NCBI RefSeq assembly: GCF_002812045.1
Contig: NZ_NPEG01000009.1
Coordinates: forward strand, 1 to 64,000
Length of the DNA: 64,000 nt
Origin: Leptospira haakeii
GTDB lineage: Bacteria; Spirochaetota; Leptospiria; Leptospirales; Leptospiraceae
Reading direction: 5' to 3'
Shown here: positions 15,242-24,722 of the stretch, piece after piece
Layout of the letters: each line of letters begins with the position of its first letter
Numbering within the stretch: the first letter of the stretch is position 1
Translations under genes and position numbers: made by a program
Notes under the pieces: generated by a model
Seen by the model: only the letters and a program-made list of their open reading frames with translations
What the model was told of the DNA's origin: nothing
Databases searched by the model: none

Positions 15242-17151
15242 TAGAAACTAGTTTCTCGATTAGATCTGTAGAATTTTTCAATATGGACTCCGATCATTAC
15301 AAAAACCAAAAGTAGTGAATACCATAGTATTAATCTTATTTCGGTCCCATTTACAAAAAAGGAGTAATAAAGAAATTTAAGATCTATACCTGTTTTGCTA
15401 AGAAAAAATTCACACATGATAAATCTATGATCGAAATGGGTATAATAATTATCCGGTATATTTATGAAAGTCCATGTTTGAAGCAGGGATAAACAAGCAA
15501 GGAACCCGATTAGAAAATTCAAGCCGTACTTTACCCATTCGTTTGATCTTCTTTCCCTTATATAGTCGAAGGTTTGCCGAATTCCTAAAAAAGAATAATA
15601 TGCGATTAAAGGATATACTGCTATCCAATATCGTCCGACGGGGCAGGAGCCTAACCAAAAAATAGTGTGAAATAAATTTGGGAGATGCCCTGCAAAGATC
15701 AATGCTAAGGGAAAAATCGATCGAACAAGATTTTTTCTGAATAAGCGAGCAATCTCTATCAACGAAAAAAGAAGAAGGGGATTTAAGGCAAATAAGCCGC
15801 GATCCGTATCAAAAAGATATCCTGCATAACGACCGATTAAATCTCTCACAAGTAAATCTTTGGATTGATAAGGAGAGATTGATCCGAATACATATTGGTT
15901 ATAAAAAATAAATCCAATTATACCTAAGCCATACACGATTGTTCCGAGCATCAATTTGGTTCTTTCATTGCGGAAGATGTAAGCCCAATATAATATTAAG
16001 ATAACGGAAACTCCTAAGAACTTGATATGTAAAAACGGAAAGATGATCAAAATCGCCGGAATATAACTTTTGAATCGGCTAAATTTATTTTCATAAAGAG
16101 AGTAGAAAGAAACGAAAAGTAGAATAGAGATTAATACTTCGGGAAATATTTGACTGGAATAGGCTATATAAGGCATTCCGAATATTGCAGAGACTATAAT
16201 GAATGATTCAAATTTGGATCTGATCTCGAACAGAACAACCGTTAACATTAAGGCTAAAAAGGCGGAAAAAGCGATGGTGATTAATACTTTAGCGGTCAAT
16301 ACAGGGACAGGTTTGATAGCTCCTTGCTGATTTGCAAATGCAGGAGAGATAAACAGGGCTAAAAAAGGATAGTGTATTGAATATTCTATTCCATTCTTTG
16401 AAACGCCATGGTCCCTGAAGTCCCGGAATAATAAAGATGGTTTATCTATTCTTGATTGATTATTTATTTCTAAATCAAAATCCTCGATTAATGATTCACT
16501 TAGAATCATATAATGAGGTTCATCTCCGATAAATGGGACCGATGAATTTGCAAAAGAGATATAGAACAAAGGATAGCATATAAGAAAAAAAGAAACAAAG
16601 AGTAAGATGGATTTTTGTCTAACTTTGTCATAATTTTGGATCAATATCGAAAGAGAGATGATCAATGAAAGGATCATCGCCTTATAATATATTTTGTATT
16701 CGGTAGTTTTACCCTGAAATAAATACAGGTTGATTTCTGGCGTAATCGGTTCTTTTAAAATAAATTTTAGATTGGCCGTACTGTTTTTAGTCGGGATCTC
16801 TATGTTAGTATATCCGTTTGCGACAGTCCATTCTCCGATTTTGGACCCATTATTAAAAATTGATAAATTGAATTTTTTCTCTGAAGAATTCCCTAAGGAA
16901 AATTTGAAATTTTTATCAATACCTTTGACAAAACATCCTGAAAAAAAGCGATCCTTTATGGTATACATATCGCCGGTTTGAACGAGTCCCGAAGGAGATA
17001 TTGTGCAAACCGAATCCCCTTGGCTTAAAAAGACAAAAGGTATGAGAATTGATAAAAGAAAAAGGGTTATTGATACCCATATGGATTTTACGGAACGAAA
17101 GAATGCAAGAATAGATATCATATCTTCAATACAAAACCCTATACGCTCCAT
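15241..17151 (-). CDS. Polytopic membrane protein, probable GT-C type glycosyltransferase
   Basis: The 636-residue product has a short N-terminal helix, a loop region of about 100 residues, and then about ten to twelve hydrophobic helices. The FIGDEPHYMILSESL sequence after the second helix resembles the acidic loop of lipid-linked-sugar dependent GT-C glycosyltransferases (GT39/GT83-like), where acidic residues are catalytic. The acceptor is unknown; surface glycan or lipid A modification would be typical. The reading frame overlaps the upstream cyclase gene by 26 bases if ATG 17151 is used. A second ATG at 17121, five bases after the cyclase stop, is also possible. The two genes are likely co-transcribed. 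Confidence 0.65.
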   Translation of the reverse strand: MERIGFCIEDMISILAFFRSVKSIWVSITLFLLSILIPFVFLSQGDSVCTISPSGLVQTGDMYTIKDRFFSGCFVKGIDKNFKFSLGNSSEKKFNLSIFNNGSKIGEWTVANGYTNIEIPTKNSTANLKFILKEPITPEINLYLFQGKTTEYKIYYKAMILSLIISLSILIQNYDKVRQKSILLFVSFFLICYPLFYISFANSSVPFIGDEPHYMILSESLIEDFDLEINNQSRIDKPSLLFRDFRDHGVSKNGIEYSIHYPFLALFISPAFANQQGAIKPVPVLTAKVLITIAFSAFLALMLTVVLFEIRSKFESFIIVSAIFGMPYIAYSSQIFPEVLISILLFVSFYSLYENKFSRFKSYIPAILIIFPFLHIKFLGVSVILILYWAYIFRNERTKLMLGTIVYGLGIIGFIFYNQYVFGSISPYQSKDLLVRDLIGRYAGYLFDTDRGLFALNPLLLFSLIEIARLFRKNLVRSIFPLALIFAGHLPNLFHTIFWLGSCPVGRYWIAVYPLIAYYSFLGIRQTFDYIRERRSNEWVKYGLNFLIGFLACLSLLQTWTFINIPDNYYTHFDHRFIMCEFFLSKTGIDLKFLYYSFFVNGTEIRLILWYSLLLVFVMIGVHIEKFYRSNRETSF

Positions 17152-17746
17152 TTGTTCCTGCGGGAACGTCTTTGATTGTTTCGAACTTTAAACCAGTTTC
17201 TTGTGCATTATCGAAAACGGTTTGAGTGATCAAAATATCTCCTGCTTCTGCAGTATCTTCCCCTAGTTTACTTGCTGTGTTCACTTCTGAGCCGAAAACA
17301 TCGGAGTCTCCTATTTTCAAAACTTTTCCGTAGCCTAATCCAACACAAAGAAGTATCTTTTCTTCCGGGATTTTGTCCTTATTATATTCTAATAATTCTT
17401 TTTGCATTCTGATCGCCGCTTGAAGTCCTTTCCCAACATTTCTAAAGATCACTAAAAAACTATCCCCCTCCGATTTGAGAAGGATCCCGTCATGGTCCTC
17501 TATGATTGGCACTAAAACTCTTTCGGATTCATGGATGGTTTGTAAAAAATGGATAATCCCGAACTTTTCAACACCTCGCGAAAATCCGGAAAGGTCGGTA
17601 AACATAATACACCAAACTTCTCCGAATAGGTCCCAGATGCGGGCGTCTATTTTTTCCTTATCTGCTCCCGGTTTTAATCTTTCTAAAACTAGGTTTTCCA
17701 GTCTGTCTTCGGACGCACTTGCGAATATACTTCTTTTGAATGCCAT
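17126..17746 (-). CDS. Small soluble class III nucleotidyl cyclase-like protein
   Basis: This 206-residue protein is little more than one class III cyclase homology domain. Metal-binding aspartates are seen at D51 (MFTDLSGFS) and D95 (KSEGDSF). The base-selecting pair K91 and D149 matches the adenine-specific pair of class IIIa cyclases, and N156 is present. The transition-state arginine is replaced by Lys160 (VNTASK instead of VNxASR), so activity may be low or altered. No membrane segment or sensory domain is visible. The next gene downstream is the membrane glycosyltransferase-like gene, which overlaps its end. It could be a cyclase of unusual chemistry or a nucleotide-binding regulator. 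Confidence 0.7.
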   Translation of the reverse strand: MAFKRSIFASASEDRLENLVLERLKPGADKEKIDARIWDLFGEVWCIMFTDLSGFSRGVEKFGIIHFLQTIHESERVLVPIIEDHDGILLKSEGDSFLVIFRNVGKGLQAAIRMQKELLEYNKDKIPEEKILLCVGLGYGKVLKIGDSDVFGSEVNTASKLGEDTAEAGDILITQTVFDNAQETGLKFETIKDVPAGTNGAYRVLY

Positions 17747-17843
17747 AGGATCGATTAGTGGAGCCTTTTTGTTCGGATCCGTCGACCTATTTTTTGAAAG
17801 ACTAAATCTTTAAAATCGGTTATTCTAATCAAGGAAGGTCGGA

Positions 17844-18683
17844 ATGAGATTCGTTTGTGAATTAAGTTGGGAATACTGTGTATCCGGTTTTGCTCTATAC
17901 CAATTAAAAATGAATTTTTTGCGTTATTATCCAATCGCAGGAATAGCATTTCTGGTTTTCTGGGTTTGGAAAAAAGACTTATTTCAAAAGTTTAGGATCC
18001 AAAAAGATTTTCCTAAAAGGGAAAGGATCATCTTCGAATTAAAACAATCCGCTATTACTCTTATAATGTTTTGTGCGATTGCAGTTTCTGTTTATGTTCT
18101 CGGGAAGTTGAAGATACTTCATATAAAAACATATAAGGATTTTGCTGAATATGGATTAGGGTATGCGATATTCAGTTTTGTGCTACTTACAATATGGCAT
18201 GAGACTTGGTTTTATTGGGCTCATAGGATCATGCATCATCGAAAAATTTATCCTTTTATTCATTCCGTACATCATAGGTCCGTAAATCCTTCTCCCATGG
18301 CGGCATATAATTTTCATTGGGTCGAAGCTTTTCTGGAAGGTGTGTATGTTGTTCCTGCTCTATGTATCCTCCCTCTTCATTTTTATGTATTTTTAATCCA
18401 TACTTTTTATGCAATGATCATGAATATTTGGTGGCATTTGGGGTATGAGTTCTTTCCGAAAGGTTGGACTACTCATCCGGTATTAAAATGGATTAACACT
18501 TCTACCCATCATAATCTTCATCATCAGAAGTTTCATGGGAATTATAGTCTCTATTTTAATTTTTGGGATAAGGTAATGGGGACAAATTTTAAGGATTATT
18601 CGGAAGTTTTCGAGAATAGTGTAGGTGGGGAGAAAAAAGAGACAATCTCCGTTGTTCCCTCCACCTACTTGCAGAAATCTTAA
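17844..18683 (+). CDS. Fatty acid hydroxylase / sterol desaturase family membrane protein (second copy)
   Basis: This is a paralogue of the protein encoded at 121-960. It has the same length (279 residues), the same register and all histidine boxes at the same positions (H119, H127, H131, H132; H140, H143, H144; H222, H223, H226, H227). The two are roughly 60% identical by eye, with near-identical central and C-terminal parts and divergent tails after residue 250. The ATG follows AAGGAAGG. It converges with a metallophosphoesterase gene, with one base between them. A role in membrane lipid or sterol hydroxylation is likely, and the GMC oxidoreductase operon nearby could use related substrates. 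Confidence 0.88.
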   Translation: MRFVCELSWEYCVSGFALYQLKMNFLRYYPIAGIAFLVFWVWKKDLFQKFRIQKDFPKRERIIFELKQSAITLIMFCAIAVSVYVLGKLKILHIKTYKDFAEYGLGYAIFSFVLLTIWHETWFYWAHRIMHHRKIYPFIHSVHHRSVNPSPMAAYNFHWVEAFLEGVYVVPALCILPLHFYVFLIHTFYAMIMNIWWHLGYEFFPKGWTTHPVLKWINTSTHHNLHHQKFHGNYSLYFNFWDKVMGTNFKDYSEVFENSVGGEKKETISVVPSTYLQKS

Positions 18684-18684
18684 T

Positions 18685-20214
18685 TTATTCTTTGATCCTG
18701 ACTTTTAACAATCTTCTTCTGAGGCGTATTTCCTCTTCTAACGATTTGGATAAGGCTCCGAACTTTTTGTTTTCAAGATCTATGTTCTGCACTAATGTTT
18801 CATACATCGGGTTGGTCTTTCCATCTGGAACTAAGAAATTTGGTTTTATTTCTCCTTCGGTATAAACCTTAAAGGAAGCCACGTTTGCATCTTCGTCTAT
18901 GAACAATACTGCTCCTCCGTGAGAGGACATCGGTTGGATCGTATCGACTACCCAGCCACCAGTATTAAATACTTCTTTCCCGGAAATTTTTAAACCTAAG
19001 TCTTGGGTTTCGACTGCAAAAGGTTTATGCGTATGACCAAAAATGAATGTGTAATCGTTCGGGAATTCTCTTTTGGTTTTTTGTGTCTCCGCTTTCCATT
19101 GCGCCGGAAGAGTCTCTCCCAAATAAGAATCCATATTGTGGACGACTTCATCGCTTAGCACTGAATCGGACATTCCTCTTTCTGCCTGTCCCACTTTGAC
19201 TACGACTTTAGTAAGAATCGACTTAAGGACCCATGCAAAGATCGTTTTGAGAAAGAGGGCAACTTTTAGATTTCGGACCGCATAATCCGCTACATTCTTC
19301 GCGAGTCTACTCACTGCTTTTTCATCTTGCAGCATATCATAAATGAGTCCTATACCTGTACCTACTTTTCCGGATCTCCCGAGTGTAGACCAAAAGAAGT
19401 CGATCCATGCAAAGTTCTCTCTTTCTAACACGTAGATGGATGTAGGATTCGGAACTTCTTTTTGTTTTCGGAAAGGGATATAATTCCCCATCTTCGTCCA
19501 AATAGATTGAGTAGGTTTCGGTTTATCCTTGTCCTCATCTATTTCGGGCAACAGAACTCTTTGGACGGTGCTCATCAAAGAATAGATGTTTTCCAAAAAA
19601 TGTCCGTGAGTTAAAAACACAGATCGTTTTCCATTTTTAGAAGGGATTTCTAAATTCGGATAAGCGATAACTGCTTCTGCTCTCTTTAACTTTTTATTCC
19701 TTCTTAAAATTCCGGTAAGCAGATCGGATTGTATGAAGTCTGGGTTTACCATCTTTGTGGTATGCCAAGTTTGATTGATATACTGGTTCGGCTTTAGGCT
19801 AGCTATATATTCCATGTACTGCTTTTCTCTAGCAGTTTCCCAAAGATGGTGATCATGGTTTCCAGGGATATAAAGAATACTTTCCGAAAAGTGATGTTTA
19901 GTTTCCTTATAAGCGATCTCTAAAAATCTTTCGAAGGTCATAGATGCTTCGTTAATATCACCTAATGCTAATTCAAGCACGTCGCCTAATAAGATGAACT
20001 GAGGCGGCTTGGAAGAACCATTTATCGAGTGGACGATATGTTTTAAACAGTTTAGAAGTTCAGCAAGTGCAGGAGAAGTTTTCTGAGGATTTACTTTGAA
20101 TCTATCTGAATCTTTTACCGGATCCGGAAACTCTTCGATGTATGTAAGTAAACTGTTATATGCTCCTAGGTGAATGTCGGAGATAACGATATATTTAATT
20201 TTACTCTTAGGCAT
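18685..20214 (-). CDS. Calcineurin-like metallophosphoesterase
   Basis: The 509-residue protein carries all signature motifs of the dimetal phosphoesterase fold: SDIHLG (residues about 8-13), LLGDVLE, PGNHDHH, THGH and FGHTHKPF. These bind two metal ions that hydrolyse phosphomono- or diesters. A region of about 150 residues between the fourth and fifth motifs contains amphipathic and hydrophobic stretches and may dock on membranes, but no signal peptide is present. Substrates of the family range from UDP-diacylglucosamine to cyclic nucleotides and nucleic acids; this one cannot be assigned. Confidence 0.85.
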   Translation of the reverse strand: MPKSKIKYIVISDIHLGAYNSLLTYIEEFPDPVKDSDRFKVNPQKTSPALAELLNCLKHIVHSINGSSKPPQFILLGDVLELALGDINEASMTFERFLEIAYKETKHHFSESILYIPGNHDHHLWETAREKQYMEYIASLKPNQYINQTWHTTKMVNPDFIQSDLLTGILRRNKKLKRAEAVIAYPNLEIPSKNGKRSVFLTHGHFLENIYSLMSTVQRVLLPEIDEDKDKPKPTQSIWTKMGNYIPFRKQKEVPNPTSIYVLERENFAWIDFFWSTLGRSGKVGTGIGLIYDMLQDEKAVSRLAKNVADYAVRNLKVALFLKTIFAWVLKSILTKVVVKVGQAERGMSDSVLSDEVVHNMDSYLGETLPAQWKAETQKTKREFPNDYTFIFGHTHKPFAVETQDLGLKISGKEVFNTGGWVVDTIQPMSSHGGAVLFIDEDANVASFKVYTEGEIKPNFLVPDGKTNPMYETLVQNIDLENKKFGALSKSLEEEIRLRRRLLKVRIKE

Positions 20215-20318
20215 TTAGGAAGTGAATCATTCAAAAAACGTTAATAAAATCAATTAATTATTGCTATTTTTAGGTAAATGCGGCAAATAAGTAGATTTTT
20301 CGACGTTAGGAGGTCTAC

Positions 20319-22046
20319 TTGAAATCTTACGAGGCTATAATCATCGGAACCGGATTCGGCGGTTCGATCAATGCCTGTCGTTTATCTAAAAAATGGCCAG
20401 GTAAAGTTTTAGTACTCGAACGAGGGAAAGAATATCCTAAAGGTTCTTTTCCAAGATCTCCAGAAGGAATGTCCAAAAACTTCTGGAATATTCCGGAGGA
20501 AGGTCATATTCCTAGATCTTCCAAGTTCAAAAGAGCAGGTAGACAAACTGGATTATTCGATATTCGTAATTATCCAAAGATGGATGTGGTGCTTTCCGCC
20601 GGTTTAGGTGGAGGTTCTTTGATCTATGCAAACGTGTTTTTGGAGCCACCTGACCATATTTTTGATCATCGCTGGCCAGAAACTATTAAAAAGAAACATT
20701 TAAAACCTTATTATAAAATAGTAAAAGATATCTTGGGTTCAAGACCCATTCCGGATACTAAAGAAGAGAGACGCCAAGTAGTTCGTACTGAATTATACGA
20801 AAATTTCGCTAAACATGAATCCAAGGTTTCTAAAAGAGCGGACATCAACGTATTCTTTGGTAACGATTTTAAGAAACCGACTCCTATTGGAGTCCAGGAA
20901 AAAAACCGTTTTGGAGCGATCCAGACTTCTTGTACGTATTGCGCAGAATGTGATGTAGGATGTAATACCCATTCGAAGAATACTCTGGATCTGAATTATC
21001 TTTTTGTAGCTAGGAATTCCAACAAGGCTGAGATAAAGACCGAACATCTTGCAACTAAAATTATTCCTTTGAATAGCAAGGGAGAAGAAGATCCTTCCAA
21101 ATCTGGCGAACACGGTTATAGAGTTCATTATCTGAATTTGCAAGATGGAAAAACTTCTGAGTCTTTTGCGGATACAAAACGTATCGTGGTTTCTGCAGGG
21201 ACTTTGGGGTCTACGGAACTTCTACTTAAATGTAAAACTAAGTTTAAGACATTAGCTAAAATTTCGGATAAACTGGGGACACAATTCTCAGGTAACGGCG
21301 ACTTTCTTTCTTTTACCGCTAAAGGGAAGAAGCCTGCGGATCCAAATTATGGTCCAGTGATCACTCAATATACGGATTATAATTTATTCTCCGGCTTCGA
21401 TTCTAAAAAAGCATTCTTACTGGAAGATGCAAGTTATCCGGTATTCGCTTCCTATTTTGTTTCGGGTGCGATCCCTATCGTCTTCAAATTGAAGTATATT
21501 TTCCACTTTATTGGAGAGTTATTTAAAAGTATCATTAGTGGGAAAATTTTCGGTAGAGTAGGATTTCTTTTAAGCGAAGCTCTAAAAGGGGATCTTTCTT
21601 ATACTTCTGCAGTTCTTCTTTGTATGGGGATAGATACTTCGGATGGGAAGATGTATTTGGATAAGAACGGGAATCTTCAGATACAGTGGCCTCAAAAAGA
21701 GAATCTAACACTTTATAATACCATAATGGACGTGAACAAAAGGTTCGCGAAATTCACCGACGCAAAGACCAGATTTCCGATGCCGACTTATTCTTGGCCC
21801 GTCCGAAATAACGTTACTGTTCACCCTTTGGGTGGTTGCGTTTTGGGACCTTCTGCGAATGTGGGAGTTTGCTCTTCGGATCCTAAAACTTTCGGTAAGG
21901 TTTTCGGTTACGAAGGTTTGTATGTTGCGGATGGCAGTTTATTGCCAACCGCAGTAGGTGCTAACCCTTCTATGACTATTTCTGCTCTTTCGGAAATGGT
22001 GGCGGAAGGAATTACAGGCAAGAAGCCGAATGCAAGTTTAAGGTAG
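20319..22046 (+). CDS. GMC-family FAD-dependent oxidoreductase (cholesterol oxidase-like)
   Basis: The 575-residue protein has an N-terminal dinucleotide-binding GTGFGGS motif followed by a glutamate-ended strand (VLVLERG), the GMC substrate domain, and a C-terminal HPLGGCVLG ... VADGSLLPTAVGANPSMTI segment with the active-site histidine of the family. The CTYCAECDVGCN stretch (about residue 207) is cysteine-rich. The start is a TTG with a very strong AGGAGGT site four bases away. It heads a three-gene operon with an alpha/beta hydrolase and an SDR. This set is often found in bacteria that oxidise sterols or long-chain alcohols; the true substrate is unknown. Confidence 0.85.
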   Translation: MKSYEAIIIGTGFGGSINACRLSKKWPGKVLVLERGKEYPKGSFPRSPEGMSKNFWNIPEEGHIPRSSKFKRAGRQTGLFDIRNYPKMDVVLSAGLGGGSLIYANVFLEPPDHIFDHRWPETIKKKHLKPYYKIVKDILGSRPIPDTKEERRQVVRTELYENFAKHESKVSKRADINVFFGNDFKKPTPIGVQEKNRFGAIQTSCTYCAECDVGCNTHSKNTLDLNYLFVARNSNKAEIKTEHLATKIIPLNSKGEEDPSKSGEHGYRVHYLNLQDGKTSESFADTKRIVVSAGTLGSTELLLKCKTKFKTLAKISDKLGTQFSGNGDFLSFTAKGKKPADPNYGPVITQYTDYNLFSGFDSKKAFLLEDASYPVFASYFVSGAIPIVFKLKYIFHFIGELFKSIISGKIFGRVGFLLSEALKGDLSYTSAVLLCMGIDTSDGKMYLDKNGNLQIQWPQKENLTLYNTIMDVNKRFAKFTDAKTRFPMPTYSWPVRNNVTVHPLGGCVLGPSANVGVCSSDPKTFGKVFGYEGLYVADGSLLPTAVGANPSMTISALSEMVAEGITGKKPNASLR

Positions 22047-22055
22047 GATATTCGA

Positions 22056-23888
22056 TTGGCTACAGCGACGAAAAAGAAATCAAAAAAAAATGCCAGCAAA
22101 TCTAAGTTAGGCAAAACGGGAGTCAATTCCCATCCAGTAAGTTTAGAATTTACTGAGGAAATGAAAGGTTTCGTTTCCATGCCTGGATCTTTTAATTATC
22201 AGGAAGATTATTCTGCGGGGAAGAAGGCAGGGAACTATCTAATGTTCCACCTAACGATTCGTGTGAATGACACTCAGTTTTTTGTGTATGACCCGGATGA
22301 AACTGGCGAAGCTATCGGTTGGGTAGAATGCCAACCTTTAGGCGGAAGATTCGAAGTAGAAAAAGGGGTCTTCAATTGTTTTGTGGATTATGGAAAACCT
22401 TCTGCTAACGAAAAACATATGAAATACCGTTTGTTCTTAAAGAACAAAGTGGGTAAAAAAATTACTTTAAACGGGTTTAAGAAGGTAGTTGACGATGGTA
22501 TTTTAAATATCTGGAGAGATACTTCTACACTTTATACTACCGTGTATGACGGATATGTGGATGAAAAAGCAGAGCCTAAAGCTAAGGTTCTTGCTAAAGG
22601 TATCTTACATATATTAGAAAAAGATTTTATTAAACAGATGACCACCTTCAAATCGAACGGTCGCACTTTTTCGGAAAGAAAAGATGCATTGTTCAGATTC
22701 GGTGAATTGTTCATGGGGAATCTTTGGGAAATTTACGGTGCTCAATTCAGAAGAGCAGAACCTGAATTATGGCGAGAAAGAGATATCCCTGTATTCACTT
22801 TAGATGGAGTCAAAAATTCTAAGATCACTTTCCATCCATTCACTACGGAAGATAAAATTTCCCTTAATCTAGTTCGTTTTCAGAAGAAGGAGAGTAAGGA
22901 TGTCGTAATCCTTATGCACGGACTTACTACTTCTACAGACATGTTTGTTATGCCAGAGCATAAGAATCTTGTAACTTATCTGCATGAGAATGGATTTACT
23001 GATGTTTGGAGTTTTGATTGGAGAGGAAGTTTACGCTTTAATTATAATCTTTTCCCTCACAGATATACCTTAGATGATATCGCTCTTTATGATGTCCCCG
23101 CCGCTTTAAAAGTAGTAAAAGATGCAGTTGGAGCCGGGAAAAGGATTCACTTTGTCGTACATTGTGTCGGATCTATTTCCTTCTTCATGAGTTTGTTCGG
23201 AGGAAAGATCGATGGAGTAACTAGCGTTGTTTCTAACAGCGTTTCTTTGACTCCTAATGTGCCTACTTGGTCCAAGATCAAATTAGCATTCTCTCCTTTC
23301 TTAATGGAGTCCGTTTTCAGATTCCCGAATGTAAATCCGCGCTGGTACTATCTGCCCGGCATAGCTTCGGGAAAATTATTGTCTAGATTTGTAAGTCTTT
23401 TTCATCATGAATGCGATGAACCCGCCTGTCATATGCTGAGTTTGATGTGGGGGACTGGATGGCCTGCTTGTTATGAGCACGCGAATCTTCCGGATATTAC
23501 TCATAGAAGGGTAGGTGATCTGTTCGGGGCAACTTCTATGAACTATTATCGACATATCAGGAAAGCTGTTGGTCGCAAAGCTATGATCAAGTTTAGGCCT
23601 ACAGATCGTCGTTATGATGCTCTTCCGAATAATTATCTGGATAAGGCATCTGAGATCAAAACTCCTGTCCTATTTATGACCGGAGATCAGAATAAAGTAT
23701 TTAAAGATTCTAATATTATAGCTTACGAAACATTAAATCGTTTAAATCCGGGAAATAAAAACGAACTATTCATCGCCGAGGGTTATGGCCATCAAGACAC
23801 TCTGATGGGAAAGAAAAGCGATAAGGACGTATTTCCTAAGATAGTGGAGTTCCTACGTAAGAATTCCAACGGAGTGAAAAAAGGATAA
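22056..23888 (+). CDS. Alpha/beta-fold hydrolase with N-terminal accessory domain
   Basis: The 610-residue protein has a lysine-rich N-terminus, an accessory beta-rich domain (residues about 25-230) and an alpha/beta hydrolase core. The oxyanion region is VILMHGLTTSTD. The nucleophile elbow reads VHCVGS, which places Cys370 where most relatives have serine. The acid is in FMTGDQNKVF and the histidine in EGYGHQDTL. It starts with TTG ten bases after the GMC oxidoreductase gene and ends two bases before an SDR gene. In related operons the hydrolase is thought to act on esters or lactones made by the oxidoreductase; this is inference. Confidence 0.8.
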   Translation: MATATKKKSKKNASKSKLGKTGVNSHPVSLEFTEEMKGFVSMPGSFNYQEDYSAGKKAGNYLMFHLTIRVNDTQFFVYDPDETGEAIGWVECQPLGGRFEVEKGVFNCFVDYGKPSANEKHMKYRLFLKNKVGKKITLNGFKKVVDDGILNIWRDTSTLYTTVYDGYVDEKAEPKAKVLAKGILHILEKDFIKQMTTFKSNGRTFSERKDALFRFGELFMGNLWEIYGAQFRRAEPELWRERDIPVFTLDGVKNSKITFHPFTTEDKISLNLVRFQKKESKDVVILMHGLTTSTDMFVMPEHKNLVTYLHENGFTDVWSFDWRGSLRFNYNLFPHRYTLDDIALYDVPAALKVVKDAVGAGKRIHFVVHCVGSISFFMSLFGGKIDGVTSVVSNSVSLTPNVPTWSKIKLAFSPFLMESVFRFPNVNPRWYYLPGIASGKLLSRFVSLFHHECDEPACHMLSLMWGTGWPACYEHANLPDITHRRVGDLFGATSMNYYRHIRKAVGRKAMIKFRPTDRRYDALPNNYLDKASEIKTPVLFMTGDQNKVFKDSNIIAYETLNRLNPGNKNELFIAEGYGHQDTLMGKKSDKDVFPKIVEFLRKNSNGVKKG

Positions 23889-23890
23889 AT

Positions 23891-24715
23891 ATGTCTAAGG
23901 AAAGCCGGCCAGTCGTTTTTCTAACTGGAGCAGCTGGAGGGATCGGCAGAGAAACTGCCTCCCTTCTCTCTGAAAAAGGATATCTTCTATTTTTAACCGA
24001 TCTGCAGAAACAATCTGCAGATCTAAAAAAGTTCGCCGACTCATTAGGAAAAGATCATATCGTTTTTCCTTGTGATATCTCTAAGGCTGCAGATTCAGAA
24101 AAAGCGATCAAAGAATGTATAAAACAATTCGGAAAGATCGATGTGCTTGTGAATAATGCGGGGATTATGAGGCCTTCTAAGTTTGAAGACCTTACCCAAG
24201 ACGAGATCGACGAACAAATAGAGATCAATATTGTAGGCACCATTCGATTGACTAAATTGGGAATGCCTTCCCTTAAAAAGTCGCAAGGTAAATTGGTAAT
24301 CTTATCTTCTTTAGCGGGGATCGTTCCTGCGCCTCATCATTCCATTTATAGTGCGACTAAATTTGCACTTAGAGGTTTTGCTTTAAGTTTATACTTGGAG
24401 TGGAAAGAGATAGGCATACGAGTTAGTTCTATTTTGCCGGGAACCATTCAATCTCCAATGACCAAGTATATGGCGTCTAGAGATAGTTCTCCTATGGCTT
24501 ATATCAATCCACCTTTACCTCCTTCTGCAGTAGCAAATGCAATTTGGAAAGCGATCAAAACGGATAAGGCCGAGATCTATGTTCCATACTCCCAAGGATT
24601 ATTAGCTAGAATTGCGTTATTATTCCCTTCTTTATTGTCTTTGATCTATCCGATCATGGCCAAAAAAGGAGTTCGAAATTTCGAATCATGGAAAAGAAAA
24701 GGGGTTTTTGACTAA
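23891..24715 (+). CDS. Short-chain dehydrogenase/reductase
   Basis: This 274-residue classical SDR has the cofactor motif TGAAGGIG (residues about 12-19), NNAGIM, the catalytic serine in LSSLAG and the YSATK motif (Tyr/Lys pair). The aspartate at the end of the second strand (LTDLQ) suggests NAD(H). A hydrophobic C-terminal stretch (LLARIALLFPSLLSLIYPI) could anchor it to the membrane, as in many lipid- or retinol-type SDRs. It is the last gene of the operon and converges with a START-like gene. Confidence 0.88.
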   Translation: MSKESRPVVFLTGAAGGIGRETASLLSEKGYLLFLTDLQKQSADLKKFADSLGKDHIVFPCDISKAADSEKAIKECIKQFGKIDVLVNNAGIMRPSKFEDLTQDEIDEQIEINIVGTIRLTKLGMPSLKKSQGKLVILSSLAGIVPAPHHSIYSATKFALRGFALSLYLEWKEIGIRVSSILPGTIQSPMTKYMASRDSSPMAYINPPLPPSAVANAIWKAIKTDKAEIYVPYSQGLLARIALLFPSLLSLIYPIMAKKGVRNFESWKRKGVFD

Positions 24716-24722
24716 GGCGAAA

